Of a stretch of DNA of 64,000 bases, positions 54,501 to 64,000 are shown piece by piece. The notes beneath the pieces were generated by a model, which worked only from the letters and a program-made list of their open reading frames with translations, had not been told where the DNA came from and made no database searches. The translations under genes and the position numbers were made by a program. The stretch lies in contig CM064868.1 of the NCBI GenBank assembly GCA_032719365.1, positions 74,463,266-74,527,265 on the forward strand, read 5' to 3'. Each line of letters starts with the position of its first letter. Position 1 is the stretch's first letter. This DNA is from Prinsepia uniflora (lineage: Eukaryota > Streptophyta > Magnoliopsida > Rosales > Rosaceae).

Positions 54501-55971
54501 CCTCAAGCGCCGAGATAACTCCAGTAGGAACTGCACGCTGATCCCCCTGAAATGTAGTCTCTGGTAATCCGGGACTCCGGAAAGTCACTCTCCTATCGAA
54601 ACAGTCGATAGAAGCATGATGTCTCGTTAACCAGTCCATACCCAAAATAACATCAAAGTCCCGTAGATCTAAGAGTAACAAATCTGCCAGTAACTCAACC
54701 TTACCTACCATTACCGGACACTCTCTCAACACCTGAGTCACTACCAACACCTCCCCAGTAGGTGTACTCACCCCTAACGCACCATCCAAAGTAGACACCT
54801 CCCTCTCTGTCACCAGACTACAACTCCGAGCTATAAATGAATGGGTAGCCCCGGGATCTATCAAAGCAAGAACAGTGTGACGAAGTATGGTGAGTGTACC
54901 TGTCACCACTCCCGGTGCTGACCTAGCCTCCTGCTGAGTCATAGCAAAAACACGCGCCTGAGGTCCCGATGACCTACCGCGCCCCCTGGAACTGCTCGTG
55001 GCACCACCGCCACCCCTAGGGCCTGCTGCCCCTGACACGGAAGAAGTACTCCGCCCGGGTTCCGCTGCACCTCTACCTGCTCCACCCTCCGAAGCTAACA
55101 ATGGGAACTCCCTCCGGAAGTGTCCTCGCTCTCCGCAATAGAAGCAAGCATCTCTACCAGGTCCACCGGTATGCCTCCCTGTAGAAGCCATTGAGGTCGC
55201 ACTCGCCTGAGGAGTCGGCTGTGCCCTAGTTCCTCGAAATCCAGAGCCCTGAAAACTCCCAGGTTGGCCATACCGGGCTCCACCAGCCGATGAGGATCCA
55301 CCAAAATTTCCCCGTTTCGGGGGCCTCTGACCCGATGCTCCTGGAAATGAATGCTCTCGGTGTCGAACACTGCCCGAATACTGTGGTCTAGCAGGCAAAC
55401 TGGCCTCAACTCTGACAGCAGCATCAGATAACTCCCGAAATGTAGCAAAAGAGCCAGCTGTCACTATGGCCCTGATCTCTCCTCGAAGGCCCACCTCAAA
55501 CCGGCGGCACTTCTCTGCCTCGGTCGCCACAAAGGCAGGAGCGAAATGAGATAGCATCTGGAATCTCTGCTCATACACAGCAACTGTCAAGTTCCCTTGC
55601 TTTAGCTGAAGAAATTCCGCCTCTTTAGCATCCCGGAAAGAACGGGGATAGTACTGATCGAGAAACCGCTCCCGGAAGGTCTCCCATGTCACGGTATGTG
55701 CATCCCAGCCAGACAGTTCCAACGTATACCACCACTCATATGCAGCTCCATCCAACAGAAAAGTAGCTAACAAAACCCGATCCTCTGGAGGACAGTGCAT
55801 CACCCCAAAAATCCGCTCAAGCCGGGTGATCCATCGGTGAGCTTCCTCTGGATCGGCCCCACCGCTGAACGTAGTAGCCCCAAGTCGCTGGGCTCTCTCG
55901 ATCGAAGCGCTCTCAGTCCCTCTCGCCGCTTCATCTTCAGGTCGTGGAGGGGGTTCACGTCTCGGAGGCAT
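51520..55971 (-). pseudogene. Tekay-2 gag-pol polyprotein with three in-frame stops
   Basis: One frame of 1483 codons runs from ATG at 55971 to the stop at 51520. Domains: gag (about residues 45-190); zinc knuckle C276, C279, H284, with F289 replacing the last Cys; protease IDPGATHSF (D372); reverse transcriptase (about 530-750, catalytic FIDD at 706-709); RNase H (YSDAS near 855, TDHKS); integrase with an HHCC-like zinc region (CWIC), MDF, SNRD and the SERT Glu; GPYEI motif near 1364; C-terminal chromodomain (VLWRN, EEATWE, YPYLF). In-frame stops: TGA at codon 693 (53893-53895), TAG at 829 (53485-53487) and TAG at 1330 (51982-51984). Family comparison suggests they replaced Arg (CGA), Gln (CAG) and Gln (CAG). 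SNRD replaces the usual SDRD, removing a catalytic Asp. Full protein cannot be made without readthrough. Confidence 0.88.
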
Positions 55972-56038
55972 GATCGATCGTACGCTGAAAGAGGCATAGA
56001 GTTAGTAAAACAACCTAGACCCAACACAAATCGACACA

Positions 56039-56055
56039 CCTATGCTCTGATACCA
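56039..56055 (-). other. tRNA-Met primer binding site of Tekay-2
   Basis: On the minus strand TGGTATCAGAGCATAGG lies two bases after the 5' LTR, identical to Tekay-1. Confidence 0.87.
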
Positions 56056-56057
56056 AT

Positions 56058-58686
56058 TGTCAGGACCCGTCCCAAATATGGCCTCGATACCCGGGACGAA
56101 CCCTGCTCCGGTCTGACAAATAAGAATCAGTGTTCCCTCCGTTTTTAAAACAGGCATGCCCAACGAAGTACTAGAAAATCATAAGATGAAACATCATAAG
56201 AAACAGAAACACTATAAAATATCATAAGAAACAGATACACTGTAAAATACCATAAGAAACAGAAACACTATAAAACGGTTATAGCAATGCATCAACTCAT
56301 CATTTCCGATCAAACCTGCTGGACCTATCCGAGTCTTTAAACTCAACCAGGCCTGAAATGAAATCCGAGTCTTTAAACTCCCGAGTCTTTAAACTCAAAG
56401 GCCTATGGGGGTAATATCATAAATGTCCGAGTTTTTAAACTCAATCCGGGCCCGTCCCCCCGTCAATATCAATCCGGGACTTTAAACCCAATATCAAGAT
56501 CCAGCAAATCCAATCTATATCCAGTGTAAACCAATTCGAAATCGATCGCCAAACTTGAATTCGAAATCCCCGGTTCGAAGCCCTTCCGGCGTTCCGAACT
56601 GACATTCCGAACTCAAATCCGGAAATTCATTCTTATACCCAGAAATCACACATACGCATAATTCATATTTCATAACTCAGTGATCATCATCAGGAAACAT
56701 TTATAGGTCAAATCGCAAATATGGCATCAAAATCCGAAAATCAGCTTTTTCTCGAAAAACGTGCAAAATCTCGGAAATGTCTCGAAAAACGTACAAACTC
56801 ATCAATCACATGTAATCATCATTCAAAAGCCTAAAAACAGATTTAAGATCATAAAACGTTAATAAAACAGTTAGGCATGCTTGAAAGAAAGAAAGAGTCC
56901 ACTCACAAATCCAGAACGAGTCACTCGCGCTCCGTGCGCTCCTCGACTGTCTCGGGTACCTCCCGTCCTGTCAAAATGCACCAAATAGGGTCACAAATAC
57001 ATCAAGGATCCTAATCCTAATTTCCCCAATTTTTCGGGAATTAAATAATATTTTAATCCTAAACCTTCAACCGTCTGGATTCCCGAACAACTCCGTAACA
57101 CCGTCCGATTAACTCGAAAATTATACCAATAAACTCCTTAGGACAAATAGAACCAAACTCCTGTTGGAAGCTTGGCCGGATTCCTCTCCACGCGCCTCCA
57201 CGCGCCGCCCAAAGTGGCTGCGCGTGGGCCTCACGCGCCTGCTACAGTGCCCTTCAACCTTGAGCAGACCCGGTTCAGCACAGTGGTATGCAAACTGAAC
57301 CGGCGTCAGCGGTTCTCCGCCGTACCTGCACGATTCCTCCCCCTTTCTTCACCTAAAGCTTCGTCCAGTTCCAACCTATCCATTCCCCAGCTCCTCAGAC
57401 CTCGACACCGCCCCAATCCCGTCGACTAAAGCTCGAACCAGACGGCTAAACTCCCCCTGTTTCACGATCCAGCCACTCCGGTCATCCCCCGTCACGGTGG
57501 CAACACCAGACGGTTCCTAAGGCCCTTCTACGTCTAACCCGACTCACCTTGATCGTCGACTAGTGCCCAAACGTCACGACTCGACGTTTGAACCCACGGC
57601 CAAAACAGAGCACCAGGGTACTCACCGTCGACTGAACTCCGCCGTGTACTCCCCCGTCACGGCAACTGTCTTAAACGACTCCTAGGACTTCCCTAAACCT
57701 CACTTCACTCACCAATCCCCTCGACTCTAGCTCTAGGTCCACGACTTTGCAAAATAAGAAACACGGGAAAAACAGGGGAATGGGGTATACCTTTCGATTC
57801 AGTCTCCGCCGTGTGCCACGGTGTTCGTTGGGTTCCTTGCAACCACCTGGACCTCCCTTTGCCTTGGTTTAAGCCACCTTACGGCATAGTCACCACCACA
57901 AACTCACAGCCTCCCTGTTTCCTCAAATCTTCGCCGCACCCCCACCGTGCCGCCGTGCACGATTCCAGTCCCAAAACACGATCAACACCTCACCCTCGTC
58001 TCTCTGTCACTCTCACCAATCACCCTTCACTCACCCTTGTAACAAAATCGATCCAAATCTCTCCCGTTTCTCCCCTCTGTTTCTCTGTGTTCTTCGAACA
58101 AGCATGGTCCAAATTGAACAAAGTGTAGCCGTGCACACGTTAGTAGCCCCTGGAACCATCCAGTCCCTTGCACGTGTCCATCAGCCATAGGTTAGCCCAA
58201 AATATCCCTGCCACTTGCCCTTATCTGATTGGGCTGAAAGAAAATGACCAAAATACCCCTTGTACAATTAATTACCGTCTTGCCCTCGAACGTTCTAGAC
58301 CCGTATCTTTTCCGTCCGACGTCCGATGACAGCGTGCCGCCTGTCGTTGAACTCAGGACGTCGAGACCTATCTAATAGTCCTCGGTCTAGATGAAAATCA
58401 CAAGTCCTCCAAAAGTCAACATTTTCCTCATTTACTCAAAATTACGGTAACGCCCCCAATCTTCCGAACGTCATAACTTTTCCTCCGGTGGTCCAAATCG
58501 AACCTGCCACCTGTCTACGGACTCGTGACGTCCTAAACTACGTCACGGTCAAGGGTTAACACGCATCCAAATGGTAATTCAAAACGTAAACTTTTTGTCT
58601 ACTATTCACAAGGGCAAAATCGTCCTTTATATACAAAACTTTATAAAATTACATTTTTACCCTTCCTGAAGGTACGGGTTGTTACA
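56058..58686 (-). repeat. Tekay-2 5' LTR (2629 bp, internally deleted)
   Basis: It is nearly identical to 48562-51484 except for a missing block of about 294 bp. Sequence jumps from GGTCTGACA (about 56117) to AATAAGAATCAG, while the other LTR has about 48627-48930 in between. A few array units carry point changes (GAGTTTTTAAACTC near 56430). Confidence 0.9.
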
Positions 58687-60319
58687 CCTAGGCCAAAAAC
58701 CATGTTGACCATTTTCCCAGACGCCGCCGCACGCGCCTCCACGCGCCGTCCAAAGTGGTTGCGCGTGGCCCTCATGCGCTAGCTACAGTGTCACCAGCAA
58801 CCTCTGGTCGACCCGGTTCAAAACAGTCCCTGCAACTCGAACCGGCATGACCGGCTCTCCGCCGTGCCTGCACCAAAACTGCTCCTCTCTTCACCAACTG
58901 CTTCGTCCCGTTCTAAGGAACTCATCCCCCTCACTCTAACACCTCGACTCATCCTACAACTCGTCGACTCAAGCTCGCACAAAACTCGAACCAGTCCCCT
59001 GTTTCACGATCCCTTCAACCCGGTCACCCCCTGTCACGGTGACTGTCTTAAACTCTTCCTAGAACCTCTCCGAGTCTTACCCAACTCACCAAAATCGTCG
59101 ACTCATGTCCAAGAGCCACGACTCAACGTTTGAAACAAAACGAAAAAATAGAGCACACCGGTACTCTCCGTCGTTCTAGCCTCCGCCGTGCACGTCCCCG
59201 TCACGGCTGCACTACCAAAGGATACCTGGGACCTTACTGAGTCCCCTAAACCTCACTAGACTCCTCGATTCAACCCCAAAAGCTACAACTAGACGTCTGA
59301 ACCTAAACGGTAAAACAGAGCACAGAGAGAAAAGTAAAGAAAGATTACCTGCGGTCGATCGCCGCCGTGGGCTCCGCTGGGGCTAGTGGACTCCTCTTAA
59401 CCCTCACGACACCATCACGAGTCCAATTGCACCGTACACGGCCACACCGCCACCACAAGCTCTCACCTTTTCTCTGTTTCCTCAGGTTTTCCCGTGAACT
59501 CAAACCTCTCACTCCTCTGATTTCCTTCGTAATCCTCACTTTCCAATCACTCACCACTTTCCTCCCTTCTCTCAGTCACTCTCACAACTCACCAACCTCT
59601 CACCCACACACTCAATAGATCAATTCCTCTCCCAATTTCACTCTCTTTTTCTGTTCTCCTCTCTAGTCCAACAAGCACGAACACACACGGGCACCCCAAA
59701 TAATTGGGACCGTGCACACGCCTAGAAGCCACTAGGCCCTTGCCACACGTCACAATCCTCTCACACTCTCTCACAAGTGGCTCAATCTCAGCCCTCCATT
59801 TGTCCTTCTCTGTTGCACCAGGCCCAAAGTACAAAAGACCAAAATACCCTTCCTTTCAAGCCAAAATTACGATCTTACCACTATCTTTCTAGACCCTTAA
59901 CTCACACATCGTAAGTTCGATGAATATGTGACTCCTATCATCGAACTCAGGATGATGAGATCTAGCTAACCATCCTAGGTCAACGTGGCAAAACCTGATC
60001 ATACGAAAAGTCAACTTTTCCCCTAGTTTAACCAAATTACGGTTATGCCCTCAACCTTCCGAACATCATAACTTCCTCCTCGGATGTCGGAATCGGACGT
60101 GCCACCTGTCTACGGATTCGTGAAGTCCTAAACTACGTCCTGGTCATCGGTCAAAGTCCATTTCACCGCCTGAACTAAAAGTCAACTTTTTACCCAAACC
60201 GGGGGCAAAATCGTCATTCTAGGCTAACGACCTTATCGGGACCAACTAACCCCCCATTAAGCTGACTAATCCTTCACTAATCACTGTCTTAGCCCTACTT
60301 TTCGGGACGGGTTGTTACG
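58687..60319 (-). repeat. Tekay-1 5' LTR, segment right of Tekay-2
   Basis: It resumes with CCTAGGCCAAAAACCA, continuing the break at 48561, and ends GGGTTGTTACG. It aligns to 43716-45334 with scattered differences and one small insertion in the CACGCGCC landmark (about 58735). Confidence 0.88.
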
Positions 60320-60324
60320 TTCGA

Positions 60325-60930
60325 CATGCGAAGCACCCCAAGCTTTCGCCCTTCGAAGCGCTTGAAGCCTTCGCCACGCGAAGCGCACGAAACCTTCGCC
60401 ACTCGAAGCGCACGAAACCTTCGCCACGCTAAGCGCTCCAAGCCTTCGCCATGCGAAGCGCTCCAAGCCTTCGTCCTGCGAAGGACACAAAGCCTTTGCC
60501 ACGCAAAGCACTCGTAGTCTTCGCCCCGTGAAGCATTCTAAGCCTTCGTCATACGAAGCACCCATAAGCCTTTGCTAATTGAAGCACTCCAAGCTTTTGC
60601 CTTGCAAAGCACTCCAAGCCTCTGCCAAGAGCACTTCAAGCCTTAGCTCGTGAAGCGTCGAAGTCTTCACTCACCGAAGCAGCCAAGACTTCGTCCCATG
60701 AAGTGCTAGCACCTTAGCTCGTGAAGCATCAAAGTCTTCGATCAAAAGCGTCAACACCTTCACCCATGAAGCAATCCACGCACTCGCCTCGCGAAGCGTC
60801 AACGCATTCGTTCGATGAATGTAAACTCTTTCGCTCGAAGCATCAAGTCCTTTGCTAATAAAGCATCAATGCCTTCGGCCCGTGAAGTTTCCAAGCCTTC
60901 ACACACGAAGCAACGCATCGCTCACGAAGC
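60325..60930. repeat. 25-bp tandem array, last part (element 2)
   Basis: Regular units (CTTCGCCACGCGAAGCGC) run to about 60560. They then become degenerate, with irregular spacing of CTTCG and GAAGC words, up to about 60930. Confidence 0.85.
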
Positions 60931-62515
60931 AGCAAGGCAACGCTCTGCGACGCATCAATACCCTTGTTCGTCAAAGCCATAATTCCTTCAACTCACAACC
61001 TATCAACATTTGTACTCTGTGAAGCACCAAAGCCCAACACTGGAAAAAAGTTCAAGGACTTCACCTACGAAGGACTTGAAGCACCTCTCCAAAGATCAAA
61101 TTATAGCCTTCACCTCGAAGAGCTAAATTGTCACCTCAAGGAACTCGACGGCTAAGTTCAATGCAGTTAACCAAAAATGTGGAACATAGTACTCAAGAAC
61201 AATCCCAATGATGTATCGCTTGTACCCAACAAATGGACTTTTTGGACTAGAAAAAGATACTAAGGATCTCTTCCCAACCCCACCAAGGGGAGCAATATCC
61301 GGGCTATGTCATGAAAAATCTTGGGCAAATGTCTTTAGTGTGGGCGACTACAAATTCCAGCACAAAACTTCGAGATTCATTCAAGCATACCAAGCTCAAA
61401 TTTTACTTCCTTGAAGAGAGCTTGATGGTGCAAAAGGTACGGAAGTTATATTTCCAACGCCACCAAAGACACTGAATTCGGAGCTAAAACGAAGTCAGAA
61501 GACTAAATTTACTACACAAAGGTCAAATCTTCCGAAAATCACAAAACACTCAAAAAAATGGAAAACTTATATTAATGCAAATTTAAGAAGTTGGCAATTC
61601 ACAAGTTGAATGCTCAAACATATATTCAACGCTAAGATCAATCCAAGAAGAACCATAAAGCTCATCACAAGGACCGGCACGACCTCAGAGTCTATCCGTC
61701 AACCTGTGAGCGAGCCTTGGAGGCCTTCGATCATTCCATCATGGACTTGCAGTGACATATCATCCGTGGCCTTCTTCCTGCAATGGGTGCAACCTTCTCG
61801 GCATCACTTACTTGTCATAGTTGTCTTCACAAAAGAAAGACTAGTTTAGCTTGACTCCATGAAAGCAACTCAGCCACTGGTTGACTATGCGGAAGCAACT
61901 TCAAATTTGAGATGGAACGAAGCCATGGTGCGCTTTGTGCCTTCACGCCACTTACCTCGAGATCAACGACTACTTTCACCGAGTGAAGCTTCAGACGGAT
62001 AACTCCTGCAGTATCCAAAATGGCGATTTTAGCTCCAACAATCCAATTCATCATTGCTTGACATCACGGAGATAGTGGTGGTAGCATCATCCATGCCTTG
62101 ACAACCTTTGCAGTACGTGTCTTCATGTCATTCCTTCAGCAACGAGATTACGACACCTCCAACATTTCTTCCTTCAAGTACTTAACAGCGAGCAACATTT
62201 GGGGCACCACAGGGGGCATGATCGATCCTCGATTCTATGTTCCGCCTTGCTACAACCAATTTTGAGCTCAACAAGGCCTTGAAGATCAAGTCTCTAGAAA
62301 GTCATCCGTCATCCAAAGCAATTCCTTGGAAAGCTTTGATGTTGGCTCCACCCGCACTTGAAGATGACGAGTCTGTCCATGTGACGAGCTCTTCTACCCA
62401 CCAAGCACCAGGGCATGGTATTTGGAAGGAGAGCCTCGTGCCATCTAGCGCATCACCTCCTACTTTAACCTTACCCTGCCTTGAGCCGTGGCACGCCAAG
62501 CCTTGGATGTAGAAT
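60931..62515 (+). other. Internal non-coding region of element 2, conserved blocks shared with element 1
   Basis: No domain is recognised. Blocks at 61440-61560, 61610-61730 and 62220-62340 match element 1 on the opposite strand. Short frames at 61610-61849 (WRPSIIPSW) and 62237-62512 (FELNKALKIKSLE) keep similar peptides in both copies. Confidence 0.55.
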
Positions 62516-62966
62516 ACCTCGCCTTGCACTTGCAGTAAGCCTCGTCTTGTAAGTGCACCATGCCTCGCCTCATAGTTGAACCATGCCTCGTCTTGCACTC
62601 TGCTGCACCTCGCCTTGTAGTTGCACCACGCCTCGCCTTGCACTCTGTTACACCTCACCTGCCACTCTGCTGCACCTCGCCTTGCACTCTACTGCACCTC
62701 GCCTTGCACTCTGCTGCATCTCACCTTGCATTTTACTGCATATCGCCTTGTATTCTGCTGCACCTCGCTTTGTACGTCGCCTTGCACTCCACTGCACCTC
62801 ACCTTGCACTATGCTGCACCTCACATTGCACTCTGCTGCACCTCGCGTTGCACTCTGCTCCACCTCGCCTCGCACTCTACTGCACCTCACGTTGTACTCT
62901 GCTACACCCCATGTTGCACTATGATGCACCTCGTGTTGCACTATACTACACCTCAAGTTGCATTCT
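62516..62966. repeat. 22-bp tandem array (element 2), about 20 copies
   Basis: Units of CTTGCACTCTGCTGCACCTC plus two bases, irregular at the start and ending in a run of about 15 C (about 62967-62981). It is the counterpart of 15521-15830. Confidence 0.92.
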
Positions 62967-63129
62967 GCCCCCCCCCCCCCCTCCCCGCCCCGCGTTGAAG
63001 GCCTTGACGTTGGCTCCGCCTGCACTTGAAGATAACAAGTCTATCAATACGTCAAGCTTTTCTGTCAGCAAAGCACCACAAACATATCAACTGGAGGAAC
63101 GTCTTGATGTTAAGACCAGCATCTCTTGA
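62560..63129 (+). CDS. Hypothetical reading frame through the 22-bp array, element 2
   Basis: The frame is 189 codons with the same Cys/Leu/His/Thr-rich repeat as the element 1 frame. A Pro run is encoded by the C tract. The C-terminal part (LKALTLAPPALED, then QLEERLDVK) matches the element 1 tail. The array would be open in any frame, so only the shared tail hints at coding. It could equally be conserved non-coding DNA. Confidence 0.2.
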   Translation: MPRLIVEPCLVLHSAAPRLVVAPRLALHSVTPHLPLCCTSPCTLLHLALHSAASHLAFYCISPCILLHLALYVALHSTAPHLALCCTSHCTLLHLALHSAPPRLALYCTSRCTLLHPMLHYDAPRVALYYTSSCILPPPPPPRPALKALTLAPPALEDNKSINTSSFSVSKAPQTYQLEERLDVKTSIS

Positions 63130-64000
63130 AGTTGGAAGCTCCAGTAAGTCCGGGACACGCCACCAGATGGTCTCACGACACGTTGCTCCACAAAATGATT
63201 TCTTCAAGACTTCTCCAAAATTATGCCTTCATGCATCTTGAAATGATCGTCTCGATGAGTAGAGCGCACCACCGCTTGAATCGTTGTAATCGGACATGCA
63301 CAGCTCTCAAAATCTACAAAATATCGAAGCTAAGCAAAAGAAAAATAATATATATATATAAGCTTTTGTTGAAAGCTACAAAAAAATAGGGGAAAAAAAG
63401 CATCAGGGAAGTTACAGTGGGTGGCGAGAAAAAAAAAGAGAGCAAAATTTGCTTTGATGCATAATTAAACTCTATGTTGATTGCTACATTGTGGGCGGTG
63501 GCAAAGTGAAAAACAAAGATTTACAAAGCCCGTCGCTTCGCTCGCTGTCCCAAGGTTGACAATTCCTGCAGCGCACTGACGACAACAACCTTGTTCCTAC
63601 ACACTGGCCCACCTAGTCTCCTCCATTCATCTCAATCTGCAAAAAAAATCAAGTATAGCAAGAGTAAAAAGAAAAAAAAGGGAATTTCACCTTTACGAAC
63701 CATTCGCGGAGTTCCTCTTCCACAACAATTGGCTGAAGTCAGTCCGTCCTCTGCAACAGCAAGCTTCGGCTAGGGTTTGATTTTTCTTATTGAAAATAAG
63801 GGTTGCATACCCTCATTTAAATAAAGAAAAGTGAACAAACCCTAATTGCTAATTGGGCTCTGAAGATCAACTCAAAGTAGGACTACAAGCCCAGAGAATT
63901 CCTTTTGCGACAAGGTTAAGGTCAATCTCCAGTTACATCCAGGAAAGTGGAGTCCTACTCCCACACAAAAATATTAAGACGTAGTTTACTGGAACCACAA
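63130..64000 (+). other. 3' untranslated part of element 2
   Basis: A-rich stretches and an (AT)n run (63348-63359) occur here. The block at 63026-63180 matches element 1 at 15298-15420 (RHQMV in one frame). The window ends just before the expected polypurine tract and 3' LTR. No other gene is seen. Confidence 0.55.

Larger units (their letters stand above)
48562..58686 (-). mobile_element. Tekay-2: nearly complete Tekay/Del chromovirus, target duplication CCTAG
   Basis: The element is 10,125 bp with LTRs at 48562-51484 and 56058-58686, a tRNA-Met primer site, a polypurine tract and a full-length gag-pol region. Perfect CCTAG duplications flank it (48557-48561 and 58687-58691). By eye the LTRs are about 99% identical where both are present, so insertion was recent. 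The 5' LTR lacks about 294 bp near its inner end. Assignment to Tekay/Del rests on the 3-kb LTRs, the primer site and the integrase C-terminal chromodomain. It is the youngest insertion in its nest. Confidence 0.9.
42263..60319 (-). mobile_element. Tekay-1: chromovirus with pol deleted, target duplication TTCGA
   Basis: The 3' LTR is 42263-45334, internal sequence 45335-47107, and the 5' LTR is 47108-48561 plus 58692-60319, split by Tekay-2. TTCGA duplications lie at 42258-42262 and 60320-60324; the last LTR base has changed from A to G. A tRNA-Met-type primer site and a polypurine stretch (on the minus strand AGGAGGGTAGGT before 45334) are present. Only 1.77 kb of internal sequence remains, with a decayed gag cut off at the protease start, so the element is non-autonomous. 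Its LTR pair looks more diverged by eye than Tekay-2's, in line with the nesting. Confidence 0.88.
36939..64000 (+). mobile_element. LARD-type LTR retrotransposon, element 2 (3' end beyond the window)
   Basis: The 5' LTR is 36939-37441, followed by the same primer-site-like sequence as element 1. Without inserts the internal order is leader, 25-bp array (38540-39135, 42207-42262, 60325-60930), conserved non-coding blocks, 22-bp array (62516-62966) and tail. The last bases (GTGGAGTCCTACTCCCACAC and GGAACCACAA) match, in reverse complement, sequence just inside element 1's 3' LTR, so the 3' LTR should start within about 100 bp beyond the window. No gag is recognisable, unlike element 1. ATCCA (36934-36938) would be the left target duplication. 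Its array was entered by a solo Tekay LTR and by Tekay-1, which holds Tekay-2. Confidence 0.82.

Overview
This window is nuclear DNA from a flowering plant, probably a eudicot. The evidence is spliced exons with plant-style GT..AG introns and chromovirus (Ty3/gypsy) retrotransposons with a tRNA-Met primer site. A CACTA (En/Spm) transposon with a 3-bp target duplication and AT-rich, microsatellite-containing intergenic DNA also fit. The species cannot be named from the sequence. No bacterial genes, CRISPR arrays, rRNA or tRNA genes were seen.

Layout. (1) 1-13775 is a stack of very long LTRs (2.6-3.4 kb) of one Tekay/Del-like chromovirus family, inserted into one another; two are solo LTRs with perfect 5-bp target duplications. 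(2) 13776-14409 is host DNA with a TATA box and the first exon of an RNF25-like RWD/RING ubiquitin ligase. (3) 14516-28854 is an antisense gag-only LTR retrotransposon, bounded by GAAAG duplications and sitting in that gene. It carries a solo Tekay LTR in its internal repeat array and a 5.6-kb CACTA transposon in one LTR. (4) 28983-31469 holds the remaining exons (RING finger and acidic/Gln-rich tail). (5) 31470-36938 is AT-rich intergenic DNA with microsatellites and a decayed Copia integrase fragment. (6) 36939 to the end is a second element of the gag-only family, on the + strand, whose 3' LTR lies beyond the window. Its 25-bp repeat array was hit by a solo Tekay LTR (39136-42206) and by a pol-deleted Tekay (42263-60319). 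One LTR of the latter was then hit by a nearly complete Tekay (48562-58686) with an almost full gag-pol frame.

The only non-transposon gene is the RNF25-like one. It appears broken: exon 1 ends in a stop codon, and only about 230 bp of host DNA lie between exon 1 and the RING exon, with no room for the RWD core. The Tekay copy at 48562-58686 has all expected domains, but with three in-frame stops, a lost integrase aspartate and a lost zinc-knuckle cysteine.

The least explained structures are in non-coding parts of the transposons. The Tekay LTRs hold arrays of small hairpins whose stems change in a compensated way, clusters of the TGACGTCA palindrome, and a shared 26-bp palindrome. Both gag-only-family elements carry the same two tandem arrays (25-bp and 22-bp periods) in the same order, where pol would be expected. 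Both periods are one more than a multiple of three, so the arrays stay open in every frame. Percent identities mentioned are by-eye estimates.
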